Assembly (NCBI GenBank): GCA_002633005.1
Contig: NMRA01000362.1
Span: forward strand, 365,165 to 429,164
From: Phoronis australis
Lineage: Eukaryota > Phoronida > Phoronidae
Direction: 5' to 3'
Length of the DNA stretch: 64,000 nucleotides
The notes under the pieces were generated by a model that searched no databases, had not been told where the DNA came from, and was given only the letters and a program-made list of their open reading frames with translations. A program made the translations under genes and the position numbers. Below, piece by piece: positions 12,701 through 22,540 of the stretch (position 1 is its first letter; every line of letters starts with the position of its first letter).

Positions 12701-13629
12701 GCCTAAAATATAGGGGGGCTCGAATTTTTCGGTATGTGGATCTTTTACCGAAAAATGAAAACGACGACTAAAAAAACGGAGTATTAGGTTCAGAGCTGTG
12801 AATTGTGCATTCGCGCCGAATTCCTGTCCCCTTTTCTCGGACTTTTTGTTTCTCTGAGGCGAACATTTTTACCCACTTCGCCAAATGGGTGGCTCATTCA
12901 AGCCCTCAGAGCCCCCGACGGGTGCGCGCATGGATGAGAACTTGGATATAAGGCGAAAGAGCTTTCTGGGGCTGTGCAAAAAAAACCTCGCCAGTCACAT
13001 CTACCTGTATTAGTCTTCCTACGCCGATCCGATGAATATGCAGAAGGAGACGGTCACGCCAGCTCGAATGATTACCGAGTGTTGGCTGGGTGTTGGATTC
13101 AAACTCAGTAACCGGTTCACTAATTCCCATAAAAATTCGTCAGTTCATGCTAGGTATAGAGCAATATGTGACCAATGCGGAAATTAAGCAGGGTTCGAGC
13201 GATTTCGGTGGGGCACGCAAAAACACACAAGGAAAAGGCTATTGTTTATTGTGCATGTTTGCTACCTTATTGGGTGTGCATTACAATAACATGGCTGTTT
13301 ACCTAAATGCAGTCGAAGAATGAAACATTTAATTCCTCAAAAAATATTTATTTTTCTCTTTCTAAACAATATTGATAATGTTTGAGTTCGCGATTCCAGG
13401 GTGATGTCTTTAACATTACCAAAGCGAGTATTCAGTGAGCAGAGTCTAACGCAACACACAATGTAGTGAAACATGTTGATCACGTGAACTTACCGGCTGG
13501 AGTCGGAACGTCAACGTCTTCGAGCACGTATGATTCAACCTCTTCGCGTTTCACCAACGCCTTCATTTTGGTGGGAATTCCCGGCGTGTCCATCTCAAAG
13601 GTACTGTAGTCGCGAACAATTTGCACTGT
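3486..13629 (-). CDS. Zinc-dependent medium-chain dehydrogenase (threonine 3-dehydrogenase / sorbitol dehydrogenase type), partial
   Basis: Three minus-strand exons (13629-13494, 4919-4786, 3599-3486) join in frame and give about 107 residues from the ATG at 13593 (94 codons to the second ATG's equivalent end). The product has the GroES-like N-terminal half of a medium-chain alcohol dehydrogenase. It shows the catalytic-zinc Cys in ICGSD, the GHE pair after SIPFTP, and the structural-zinc set CGNCYQCKHDRGDIC (C-x2-C-x2-C-x7-C). If translation starts at MKALVKREE, the catalytic Cys is residue 38, as in bacterial threonine dehydrogenase. The family oxidises a secondary alcohol with NAD+ in the cytosol or mitochondrion. 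The Rossmann half, usually another 200-plus residues, was not found and should lie left of the window. Threonine and sorbitol dehydrogenase cannot be told apart from this half. The first visible intron is 8.6 kb and full of transposons. Confidence 0.85.
4786..4919 (-). CDS. Dehydrogenase exon B (catalytic zinc residues)
   Basis: 134 nt. The acceptor is TTTTCAAG at 4920; the donor is GTACGC at 4785, a weak but valid GT donor. Two bases complete the Gly codon begun in exon A, then 44 codons follow: DEVLIRVDLVSICGSDIALY, KWNNVAKVIASIPFTPGHEC, SGVV. It contains the catalytic Cys and the GHE zinc/acid-base pair. Ends in phase 0, matching exon C. Confidence 0.9.
5812..7093. mobile_element. Inverted-repeat element surrounding a CA microsatellite and assembly gap
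   Basis: The left end has TCCACACACAGACTAGCCCT; the right end, read on the minus strand, has TCCACACACAGTCTTACCCT followed by AGAACAAGTTAC. A second inverted pair, TACCTAGAACAAGTTACCCC at 6941 and its complement ending at 7080, lies near the right end. The middle is a CA repeat and 737 N, so the true length is unknown. Non-autonomous DNA transposon is inferred; no target duplication is visible. Confidence 0.5.
5878..6759. repeat. (CA)n microsatellite interrupted by a 737-base gap
   Basis: Pure CA repeats at 5878-5919 and, after the N run 5920-6656, again from 6661 with interruptions (CG, GGACAT) to about 6759. Long open frames on the minus strand through this region are repeat and N artefacts. 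Confidence 0.95.
7094..8290. other. Intron sequence without recognised feature
   Basis: Part of the 8.6-kb dehydrogenase intron. It contains a doubled phrase near 7340-7372 (ATCATCAGTCTG twice) and a TGACGTCA-like palindrome near 7932. The open frame at 7920-8273 has no family likeness that I recognise. Confidence 0.4.
8291..9019. repeat. Degenerate tandem repeat on the left of the LINE
   Basis: Phrases such as GAGCTAACTCAAACGTTTGA, with variants at about 8452, 8580 and 8808, recur with GAGGTACC-like ends and ACCACTGAATGACCAGTGAC-like blocks. CAAACTGCGCTCT at about 8668 recurs at about 12417 beyond the LINE. This suggests that the LINE landed in an old repeat array. The period is irregular (about 120-230 bp) and alignment is by eye. 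Confidence 0.4.
11132..11504. mobile_element. Short inverted-repeat element (CAGNGGCGG family) nested in the LINE
   Basis: Begins CAGCGGCAGGTCCCGGATTT and ends GTCCGCCACTG. Read in the same sense, it matches the minus strands of 21848-22003 and 38738-38893: GATTTTGAGTT, GACAGACATTCGCA, TGCCAAAT, AATTTTAGGGGG blocks in the same order. It interrupts the LINE zinc-knuckle region. Flanks ACGCT and ATGCT may be a decayed 5-bp target duplication. About 213 bp in its middle is foreign (11179-11391). Confidence 0.75.
11179..11391 (+). mobile_element. 3' end of another LINE inserted inside the nested element
   Basis: Absent from the two sister copies of the host element, where CAGAGTNTTANCCAGGATTTT is continuous. 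It ends in ATGAATAAAGTGTATCACTA followed by an ACT repeat, the usual form of a CR1/L2-like LINE tail with polyadenylation signal and microsatellite end. It is flanked by ATT on both sides. Strong 5' truncation explains the lack of coding sequence. Confidence 0.6.
12046..12440. repeat. Degenerate tandem repeat on the right of the LINE
   Basis: AACATCTGACCAACGGAATC (about 12092) and AACATTTCACCAACAGAATC (about 12291) are two repeats about 200 bp apart. AACCACTAAATAGCATATGA and CTGAACCCTAAATGGCCAAT resemble blocks at 8500-8520. It probably continues the array at 8291-9019. Confidence 0.45.
12540..12682 (+). repeat. Degenerate tRNA-derived SINE
   Basis: An A-box-like TAGGTTTAGCTCTGG is followed about 35 bp later by a B-box-like GGGTTCTAATTCTGGC. 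A tail follows with CACACAGGTGTCTCCTACTC, which resembles the core of common invertebrate SINEs. Too diverged to be a tRNA gene. Confidence 0.4.
12684..12932. mobile_element. MITE, GCATGCGCGCACCC family, copy 1
   Basis: Ends GCGCGCACAGCC and GGGTGCGCGCATG, the terminal repeat of this family. Internal blocks GGGGGGCTCGAATTTTT, TTTCTCGGACTTTTTGTTTC and CCACTTCGCCAAATGGGTGG are shared in order with 33263-33501, 42983-43286 (inverted) and 51904-52111. Non-coding, so non-autonomous. The target duplication is unclear. Confidence 0.75.
13494..13629 (-). CDS. Dehydrogenase exon A (N-terminus)
   Basis: 136 nt, read from an acceptor (pyrimidine tract then CTAG) at 13630 to a consensus donor GTAAGT at 13493. 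It encodes TVQIVRDYSTFEMDTPGIPT followed by KMKALVKREEVESYVLEDVD and VPTPA, ending in phase 1. The ATG of MDTPGIPT has G at -3 and +4, a good start context. The second ATG (MKALVK) matches the usual start of the family. The 12 codons before the first Met may be 5' UTR or belong to an upstream exon that I could not locate. Confidence 0.85.
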
Positions 13630-15890
13630 CTAGAAAAAAACATTTGGGTAGGCTAGGTTAACGGCAATTTGGAGGTAAGCACTGCAAGTAGATTGAATGA
13701 ATTTGATTTGGTTGTGTGTGTGAACATGATGTGAATGGGAACAGGCCGCTAGTTCTGCAGTAAATTTCATTTTCAAAAATTTTTCATGCATCACAAAAAC
13801 CCGGAATTGCAAAAAAAAATGTTTTGGTTGCACGTCTTTTCCCATTTGTGGAATCTGTAGCAAATTTGCATTCAGAATCTAGAGTTAGCTCGTGTCGAGA
13901 CTTGGCGGGGAAGTGGTGGCTTGAGGTTGAAAAGTGTCAGTTTTGCATTTTGGCACATTTTTAGCCTGGCTTCCTATTCAGCGGCAGTAAAAGTGACGAA
14001 ATGTAAATCAGAACGAAATTTCCGTGTTCACATTTAGCGCTTTTGAGATGAAATGTCTCAAAACGTTTCATTTTGCTCATCGAGTGTAAAAAAAGTGAAA
14101 CCTATGGAGTGGTATTGGCAAACCCAATGACAACTGTTCAATGGTTCCTCTACTGAGCACACATTTCCAAGGTAACGTCATTTGGCGTAGGAAGGACGGA
14201 GCGGAGAACGGCGGCCAGTTATACAGGTAATTTTTATGATATTTATGGTTGTTTATCTTGTGCTATCAACTAGTAGGGAGAGATTTTCATGCGTCCTAAA
14301 AGGCTTGCAAGGCGCCTGTGCAGACTCATAATTCGGATTTATTTGATACTTGCTGCTTACAGGAGACTCTTATACACGGATGTAAAACAAAAAATACTTA
14401 ATTTTTCACCAGTCAGTCCCGAGATCTGACTACTGCTGCGGCAGATTACAAATCCCCGCGCACCCTGAGTTATTATGACTCGCCCAAAAGCTGGTTAGTC
14501 CTAGTATTTACGCCTCGGGGTAGTTAAATGGTATGACAGAAAGGTTGTGCTGGGGTGGGCCTAGCAACCTTTAGAGACCCTAAGATAGATTCGACATGCC
14601 AACTGTATCCACCTTTTATTAGGGGCAACATAATCTCCGCGGGGACCTTTCGAATAATCATTGTCTAGAATAACATTGCACAAATTTCAAAATGTATCGT
14701 TTATTGAAATTCCTCACTCCTGGACAACTATCATGCTTCTGTTCATTCAGTTCGGCCTCAGTAACTGACCATAGTGATATATGTTTTAACTGAAGTGTCA
14801 TGTTTTCAAACATTGCCAATGCATATAGAAGTTGCCGAGCTCATATTAATTCCTGGCTTAAATCACCGAAGAGAACCGGTCATGAACGTGATTAGACCTG
14901 TATTGATTAAGCCTACATCCACTCACATCTGTTGGTCAGCTAATTGTAACCTAAAGATGGAAACATAATGTAGCTTTTCGTTTTCAAAGTTACCTTAAAT
15001 CCAGTGCCACCTTGTCGTAGATACGGAGATCAAGGGCTGTGAGGCGAAAGGTCAAAAGATTACTGTCGTAGTCTCGTACACAGAAGTACCGGAAATTTCT
15101 AAATTTGCGCTGGCATCCACCCCCTGGGAAGAGCAACCGTGGGCGGTATTTCGAATACTGTCAATTTTCATAGTGGGGCTAATTATGTCAAGCAGAAGTA
15201 GCAAACTCGAACAAATAAGATGTGCGTTTCGTAGACGCAAAAAGCTCACGAAAACGCAGGGCCACGCTAGATTTTGCCAGATGCCGCCATGTATCTACAG
15301 GGTACAGTAAGTTCGTGATCTCACTAGCACAAACGGGCCTGCGCAGTACATGGATTTATCCCGCTTTTGATGACATCATCCGCATATTGCGCAAATCAAC
15401 AAAACGCGCAGCACATCTGGGTTTACGGAACTCGACCCTGGTTTAGGGGGGGAGGGCAGCGAAACCTCTCTTCGATGTCAAGTATAGGTAACGTCAACCT
15501 ACAGTTGTTTAGGTGTAAAAGTTATATTCAAATATATCTGGACCACTGCTCAGAAGAATGTGGCCGAAAGCCTACAAAGCATTATTCATGCTAAAAGACA
15601 CATGGGAACCAGTTATTCTTCGCTTAAAGTTGCTCGACACTAAAATATGACCAATTCTCATGTGAGATATGGGGATCACGTAGGTAAAGATATAGAATGG
15701 ACGAATAACAAATTTGGTAAATGCTGTTAAGACTACTGACACAAACATACAATATAAGATAATAAGGATCAGGTGGCCAGTGCTAGTTAATAAATTATGG
15801 TAATTCGAATAGATGCATGTTACGTTTTGAATTCTCTTAGAATGGCAAGTATCTACAAGACTATAGATTTTAAATCAGTAAAAGTATATA
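13630..15890. other. Region upstream of dehydrogenase exon A, no supported gene
   Basis: May contain the promoter and a 5' UTR exon of the dehydrogenase, but none could be fixed. A GC-rich stretch near 14190-14227, GGACGGAGCGGAGAACGGCG then a GTAATT donor-like site, could be a short exon of a plus-strand transcript; this is a guess. The remaining sequence has only short random frames. Confidence 0.3.
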
Positions 15891-17061
15891 TTTTCATATA
15901 TTTTCTGAAGTTAGAAAACCTGCAAAATTTGATGTTTGACTTTTCTCCATTATTGCGGTCAAGCATTTTAGTAAAATTTAGTAAAGAAGAAACATGACAG
16001 AGTTCTGTCGTTCAACAACTTTTCTAGACCTGGGGGGTTCTGAACGTGCGATAACATCTGGCTCCTTTGTTAACTGCCCAGCACAGTCTTTTGTCCCGTA
16101 TGATAACAAACAGGCCAATTATCTCCCAGGACTTCACAGGGTTACTGAAACCTGGCAGAATGGATTGTCTTAACTTCTGTTGTAGTTGGGAGATTTTGGT
16201 GATTCAAAAACTAAACATGATCAGCATTTGACAAGGAGTTCAGAAATGTTATTGATTTATGTTCAAATATCTTATAACTTAACTTTCATTTTTAGCAGCA
16301 CAGCCCAGTCAGGCTAGATACGATCTGATCAGAGATTAGAGCAATTGTCGAACAAAAGAGAGCCGACCCTTCAACTATGAATGCCAAACTGGAGTTAATC
16401 AGTCGTGTACGATATTGGCTATAGGGGTGATCTTCCCAACTTGTTAGGCTGAAATCGAACAAGTTGGGAGCAACGGAAAAAGGATGATTATGTAAGATTT
16501 TTCAAAGCTCAGACCAATGAGCTATACCAGGTCGTTTCTACTCCTCTCCTGGTATAGCTCATTGCTCAGACGTTGCTTTGTTTATATTTGTGCACGAAAA
16601 CTTCACGTCATTCTTCGCATTCATCCGTCTTTATTCAATTATTGTATGCCGTTAGTAATACTCGGTTAGCACGAAAAGTTTCTTTTCTCTCTTATTTGGT
16701 CAGACTATTTCCAACACTATATATACCTACCTGCAAAAGAGGTGCGCGTTCACCTACTTTTATCCCAAAAGACGAGTGTTCGACGACGGTGTCACCACTG
16801 GACCTTTGAACATATAATTCGGACATTTGATAAATTTGCTATAGACTACTTTTCTGAACGTCTGGATGATTTTTGTAGTGTATTCGAATTATGATTTTTG
16901 TAGTGTTGGTTTGTCATTATACACGATTAAACGCTATCGGTTTTATGTTCTGTGTCAGCTGGTCGCCTCTTATTATTAGTATTGTTAATATGATTCGCTT
17001 AGTACCGTCGGTTCCTGGGTTAGACTTTACGCGACATCTGTTGTTGAGTTGGGTGGTTATC
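15891..17061. repeat. Large duplication, unit A (partner 17063-17935)
   Basis: Almost the same as 17063-17935 from TTTTCATATATTTTCTGAAG to GGGTGGTTATC. Unit A differs by a 236-bp extra segment (16181-16416), the 49-bp element at 16515-16563 with its target duplication, and scattered substitutions. It ends exactly at the single N at 17062, where unit B begins. Most likely two haplotypes placed in tandem by the assembler; a real tandem duplication is the alternative. Confidence 0.9.
16515..16563. mobile_element. 49-bp palindromic element with perfect 8-bp target duplication
   Basis: Arms AATGAGCTATACCAGG and CCTGGTATAGCTCATT (16 bp, perfect complement) enclose a 16-bp spacer. GCTCAGAC flanks it at 16507-16514 and 16564-16571. 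Unit B has a single GCTCAGAC at the same place (about 17440-17447), an empty site. This is the signature of insertion with an 8-bp duplication, as in hAT-type transposition. It has no coding capacity. Confidence 0.8.
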
Positions 17062-17062
17062 N

Positions 17063-17935
17063 TTTTCATATATTTTCTGAAGTTAGAAAACCTGCAAAAT
17101 TTGATGTTTGACTTTTCTCCATTATTGCGGTCAAGCATTTTAGTAAAATTTAGTAAAGAAGAAACATGACAGAGTTTTGTCGTTCAACAACTTTTCCAGA
17201 CCTGGGGGGTTCTGAACGTGCGATAACATCTGGCTCCTTTGTTAACTGCCCAGCTCAGTCTTTTGTCCCGTATGATAACAAGCAGGCCAATTATCTCCCA
17301 GGGCTTCACAAGGTTACTGAAACCTGGCAGAATGGATTGTCTTAACTTCTGTGGCTATAGGGGTGATCTTCCCAACTTGTTAGGCTGAAATCGAACAAGT
17401 TGGGAGCAACGGGAAAACGATGATTATGTAAGATTTTTCAAAGCTCAGACGTTGCTTTGTTTATATTTGTGCACCAAAACTTCACGTCATTCTTCGCATT
17501 CATCCGTCTTTATTCAATTATTGTATGCCGTTAGTAATACTCGGTTAGCACTAAAAATTTCTTTCTCTCTTAGTTGGTCAGACTATTTCCAACACTATGT
17601 ATACCTACCTGTAAGAGAAGTGCGCGTTCACCTACTTTTATCCCAAAAGACGAGTGTTCAACGACGCTGTCACCACTGGACCTTTGAACATATAATTCGG
17701 ACATTTGATAAATTTGCTATAGACTACTTTTCTGAACGTCTGGATGATTTTATATTCGAATGGTGATTTTATGTAGTGTAGGTTTGTCATTAATACACGT
17801 TTAAACGCTATCGGTTTTATGTTCTGTGTTAGCTGGTCGCCTCTTATTATTAGTATTATTAGTATGATTCGCTTAGTACCGTCGGTGCCTGGGTTAGACT
17901 TTACGCGACATCTGTTGTTGAGTTGGGTGGTTATC
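17063..17935. repeat. Large duplication, unit B
   Basis: Shorter copy of unit A, starting directly after the N at 17062. It joins CTTCTGT to GGCTATAGG where unit A has 236 extra bases, and has the empty 8-bp site. After 17935 the sequence continues with CCCTTTTGTATACGCC, which has no counterpart in unit A because that copy stops at the N. Confidence 0.9.
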
Positions 17936-18369
17936 CCCTTTTGTATACGCCTTTGTTTTTGATATATGAGACAGAACAAACAATATACAACGACGACGCT
18001 TAATTGGCGCAAGCGAAATAAGGTAATCCACCTTTTGTTCTTATTCAGCAGCGTCATCCCTCTTTTGTTTCGGTGTCGATCCGTTGCGAGGAGCCGCAAA
18101 AACGAGCATCGAGGTGCCTCTCTAACGGGACTCATTAAACCTATTACGTCATGAGGTGTGACGTCATTGACACATCCGTCCGGTAGGCGGATGGTGTCCC
18201 TTCCGATTGCAGTTATCCCACGTGACCTTTGACCTTTTCCTTTCACATGGATGACCTTTGACCGAGGAGCCGCATGGTCGCTTTTTGAGTGTATAGAATT
18301 ACAAGTCATTGAGAAAGTGCGATATTGATCTTAGTACACGACCTGTTGCTGACTCGACATGCTCCATTT

Positions 18370-18545
18370 GTTAATGCTTGTCGGGTTCTGGGAATTGACC
18401 AATAGCAAGCTCCGCCCCTTGCGAAAAAATCACCGACAACGTGTTGTTTGTCGGGTAAAATGGCGGCTTTGAAACACAGACGAAGGTGTGTCGAGAATGT
18501 TGCGTTCTGATTGGTCAGTTAGACCGACAATCAAAATCCTAGTTA
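18370..18545. repeat. Inverted repeat with CCAAT-like ends
   Basis: TTGTCGGGTTCTGGGAATTG then ACCAAT at the left matches, on the minus strand, TTGTCGGTCTAACTGACCAA at the right. TTGTCGGGT occurs again at about 18447, before AAAATGGCGGC. It could be mistaken for a promoter (CCAAT plus CCGCCCC), but the inverted structure fits a MITE better. Confidence 0.4.
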
Positions 18546-19634
18546 TAGGTCAATTATAGGTCACGTGACACTTCAGTGATAAAGAATATTTATTAGCCGT
18601 GATTGAAAAACCACCTACTCTGCCGACGTCAATTCGGTCGGAAAATGAAAAAATCAGTACTATGCAAAAACTTAACATCTTGTCTAATCTCTATTGCAAA
18701 CAATACAGAACCAAACAAAACCGGTAAAACTAAAAATTCAACGACTTTAAAGAACGAAAACAAAGGTTTCCGCTTCAAAACATGGACCTAAGCAATGTTT
18801 TTCAAAGATAATGCTACTTGAGGCTTAGTATAGATGTTTCTTATTTAAAATTTATCGGCTGCTTCTCTCTAGTCATTGCAAGCTATTGTCGTCAACTTCA
18901 ATTTGGTATAAAACAAGCTTGGGACAGAGAATCTGGTCGCATACATAACTGATGCAATCCACATTGTTGCTAATATTGTCATGTATAATTATCAGCACCA
19001 ACTCCCCTAACTAAAAACCGCGAAATTGTGCAGAAAGCAATAACAAATAAATTGTTGTTTGCCCTTCAGTTGACGTCTTTTGTCACTTTGTTTAGCATAA
19101 CATCCTCAAAACGGAAAATTGCAATTTACTAGAATTAGCAGAGTGTTTAATCGCGTGCTAAAGATCACGCTTTCGACAACCTCCGACCCTAGCGTAATAG
19201 GGTCCAACACATTTGCTGAGCGTCCGTGTGATAGTTTCAGTAACGTTTCAATCAAAAGGAGTCTATGCCGTGGAGGTTTCGCCCAAACTTGATGCTGAAA
19301 TCTGCTGTTATGCAATTAATAATTCTCTCTGGATATAACTTTTCTCCATGTCTTAAAGGGGATTCTGTGGTATATTCTGAGTTTTTTATTTACGGCAGCC
19401 GATTAAGTGGCCTCGAGTAATGAGAAATGTTTACAAATTTGGAATACTTTGTAAAAAGCTTTTAAACATGAACCAAATTTTTAAGAACTATTTCATAGAT
19501 TAAGGTGTCTGAAATAACACAGGGGTAATCGAATAGAAATTGGACGGAAAAAATGCCTGGAATTCCTTAGACAGACACACTGCTTCGTCGGCTGAAGCCA
19601 ACCCGCATTGACCAGCGAATTTCACTGAACTTGG
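18546..19634. other. No recognised feature
   Basis: Intergenic-looking AT-rich sequence. Frames at 18603 and 19106 (minus) are short and have no domain likeness. Confidence 0.4.
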
Positions 19635-19879
19635 GGCCTGTTCTAAGAAAATGACTAATTTCATGTTTCACTTAAGTCTAAGATTGGTCTCGACCTCCAA
19701 ACTCAAAAGCTTCCAAATCTGGTTAGTTAGCAAAACTAAAGACAAAATTAAAGTAAAAAACTCAAGTCCAACTTAAGATCATTTTATTGGAACGGCCTTA
19801 AGGTAAATTTAAGCTTTATTTTATAATTGACAAAAATTTAAGATTTATCTTCGCTGAGTCAGTTTTCTTGGAACAGGCC
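19635..19879. mobile_element. 245-bp inverted-repeat MITE
   Basis: Left end GGCCTGTTCTAAGAAAATGA; right end read on the minus strand GGCCTGTTCCAAGAAAACTG. The terminal repeats are about 24 bp with few mismatches. Interior AT-rich with CTTAAG-like repeats and no coding. The target duplication is not clear. Confidence 0.7.
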
Positions 19880-20224
19880 ACTAGTCTCATGCAAACGAAT
19901 ATATTGACAATTCTTTTCGAGCTTAGATATCATTCCTATTCTGAGCACGAACAAACATGAAGCCGATGTTAGACCAGTAAGTGGCCGAAGTCGAAATTGA
20001 TTGTTTTTTTGTTTTTTTTACACTAAAACGCGGCATTAATGTGTCTTCAAGTGATATAATGCTGGCTAAAACTGAGTTTCATATTTTTTTCTTTTTTCGA
20101 TTATTTTAAACGACAACGGTAAGACAACAACATGTCATAATCTCCAGCGAAAGTATTTTATGTGCACCGCTCACAGGCATAATCCCCAAGTTGTATTTAG
20201 AGATACTCTTCCAGTGTCATTTTA

Positions 20225-20465
20225 TTTAAAAACTTCTTAAAACGGAATTTAATGCAAGTTAGTTCAGTTAAAACTCGAACCCAAATTCAATACAACTTCA
20301 AATATTTTCAAACTTAACCAATTCTACATTTTATTTTTATTTTGGTGGTGCACCACTTCCTAAAATGGCCGCCGTTGTGAGTGACAGCTGATTCATGCTT
20401 TGTGTATACTTACTCATTTGTCGCAATGTGTAATGAGGTTTCAGCAGAAACTTTTGCCACTTTTT
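20225..20465 (-). repeat. Dispersed repeat, copy 1 (partner 40186-40410)
   Basis: On the minus strand it shares GCTGAAACCTCATTACA, GAGTAAGTATACA, GAATCAGCTGTCACTCAC, GGTGCACCACCAAAATAAA and GTTAAGTTTGAAAATATTTG in order with 40186-40410. The two copies are inverted relative to each other, about 20 kb apart. Both carry an ATGGC(C/G)GC motif in the middle. Class unknown. Confidence 0.7.
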
Positions 20466-21847
20466 AACAAAAAATAAAAAGTATAGTAAAACAAAGAAAA
20501 CACAAAAGGGCTTAAATTTACGAGATGTTTATATTTTAATGATATCTTTCGACTGACGAAACTCATCCTGTTGACGAATGTAAAGAAAACAGTATATTTA
20601 ACACGAAAGTAGTCCGTAACAACAGACGACATAATGCGTGCCGATTTAAGGTAAATGTCAACCTTTGTAGTTCCATTTTTCAAAAAATGAGACTACTCTC
20701 TGCGAATAGACAGTAATAATAGTTAGTTCATGATTGGACATTCTGTCAACTAGGGCTCTGAAAATATGTACTTCTATGAAAACAGGCTGCTAAAAGCTTT
20801 GATGAAGTGCATGTAGGAGAGGACTCTCCGAACGTTGTCATTTTCTTTACACGTCGACGTGAACTACAGTGTATTGGTTAACTGCTCAGTTAACTTTCAG
20901 TCTCCACTGCCCGTTGTACAATACGTACGCTACTGACAATATACATATCGCAAAGCACACGAAGTTTTCGTCAAGACTAGTTATAGGAACATGTAATTCC
21001 CTACAGGTGAAACTATGTATAGCAACTCCCTTGCTCAATATAGCTCTAATTAGGATCACTTTTTATTTTGTCCATTGTCATAAAACGACTGGCACGCGTT
21101 TGAAAACGTCCTTGGTGGCAAGATTAGTAACAAAATTGTGGAAAGACTTGTTTAAGAAGTGCCTTTCTGAAAATGCATGTGTATGACGGAGGTTTATAAT
21201 TGCTTGTGCACACTATATGTAAAAACTGAGCAACTTCAAAAATGTTTTTCTTTTTGTTCATCATCATCTATATTCATACATGAAATCAAATAGATTTTGG
21301 AATGCCGTGCATTTACCGACGGATAAAAGTCTGTATCACCCCCTTGACAAAGAGCGCGTCGCTCGATACGTGGGGATATTTTAATATATTTTAGTACCGA
21401 CGCTTGTCGTTTTAGTTTCACTAGTTTTATTATTTTATTTCCTGATACACATACATTTTGTTTGTGTGAGTTCATGTATCTGCGGTGTCGAATAAGATAA
21501 GACTACGATCACTGTACGCTTGTAGCCAGTTATTGCAGCACATGGACGAGTGTGCAAGGAGATTAAGATCACTAGTTGCCGTGACGTGTTGCTTAGAACT
21601 AGAACTTACCTCCAGGGATCAGCAGATGAGTCTTTGCATTGATATTAGCAACTGAACAAATATATAACCAGTAATGAGTATCTCAATAACATGTCGTAAC
21701 TGGTGTGGAAACAATGCTGCTTACATTCCGACATTCTACAATTGAGTTTATAGAACCATAGTATGAATATATAGCTTCAATTTGCGCCGGCGTATTCTTC
21801 AATGAACCCCTGCCCCGCCCCTTCACAAGGTTATGTTAGTACACAAC
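20466..21847. other. No recognised feature
   Basis: Low-complexity AT-rich sequence. Open frames at 20869 and 21236 (minus) look random. Confidence 0.4.
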
Positions 21848-22003
21848 CAGAGGCGGACATAAGGGGGGCAAGGGGGCCATGACCCCCTTAAAATTCTTCC
21901 ATATTACATTTGGCACTTTGGGGATGCGAATGTCTGACGGGCAAAATCCTGGTTAACACTCTGCCCTTGCCGGCCCAAACTCAAAATCCTGAATCCGCCC
22001 CTG
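21848..22003 (-). mobile_element. CAGNGGCGG-family MITE, complete copy with 5-bp target duplication
   Basis: Ends CAGAGGCGGACATAAGGGGG and GATCCGCC-like GAATCCGCCCCTG. Flanked directly by ACAAC at 21843-21847 and 22004-22008, a perfect 5-bp duplication. At 156 bp this looks like the full uninterrupted length of the element nested in the LINE at 11132-11504. Confidence 0.75.
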
Positions 22004-22407
22004 ACAACGCATGATTTCACCTTCTTTTAATTCTTAAGTAAACGTCAGAAACCAGTGAACTGAATGTCTGTTCATTTTATATCGGCAAAGTTGTCACTAC
22101 CGTTGCGTCCTCAAGTCGATGACCGATTTCTTTGTTGAGAAAGCTGGAGAGCGGTGCAAGAAAATGACAATTATTTCATCAATAGACAGTTTCGGCTATA
22201 CGATGAACGTAAACGTGAACGTGTGAGGTCGTCATCGTTTGATTTCTACGTCACAATGTTGACCAACATTTTCGTACTTACGGTCTTGTCACACGGGTGG
22301 AATCAACGCTAAGACCACAGATCTCACGTAAGTGCAAAACACGAGTTTTAATAACCGATTTATCGTAAAAGATCCTAATGTTTTAGAAAGTTTAGCTATC
22401 CAAGGGA

Positions 22408-22475
22408 TGGTGTAGCTTAGTGCATGTGGCTAACTCGGTTAATTGTTTGAAAGGTGACCTTTGTTCTGAAGCCCT
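22408..22475 (+). repeat. Possible tRNA-like SINE head
   Basis: An A-box-like GTGTAGCTTAGTGCATGTGG is followed about 40 bp later by a weak B-box, TTGTTCTGAAGCCC. It lies just left of the foldback at 22541-23400. The B-box is too far from consensus to be sure. Confidence 0.25.
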
Positions 22476-22540
22476 CATGGTTGTTCACACAAAAGCCATA
22501 ATACTCGGGAGGTAACAGCAAGCCCTGCACCAGATGTTCC

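Noticed and set aside
15797-17169. Repeated short protein ending VKFSKEET at two places as a gene family
   Set aside because: It repeats because the whole DNA block is duplicated (15891-17935); no evidence of coding.
18397-18485. CCAAT and GC boxes before ATGGCGGCTTTGAAACAC with a GTGTGT donor, as a gene start
   Set aside because: It lies inside an inverted repeat with similar motifs at both ends, so a mobile element is more likely; no second exon seen.
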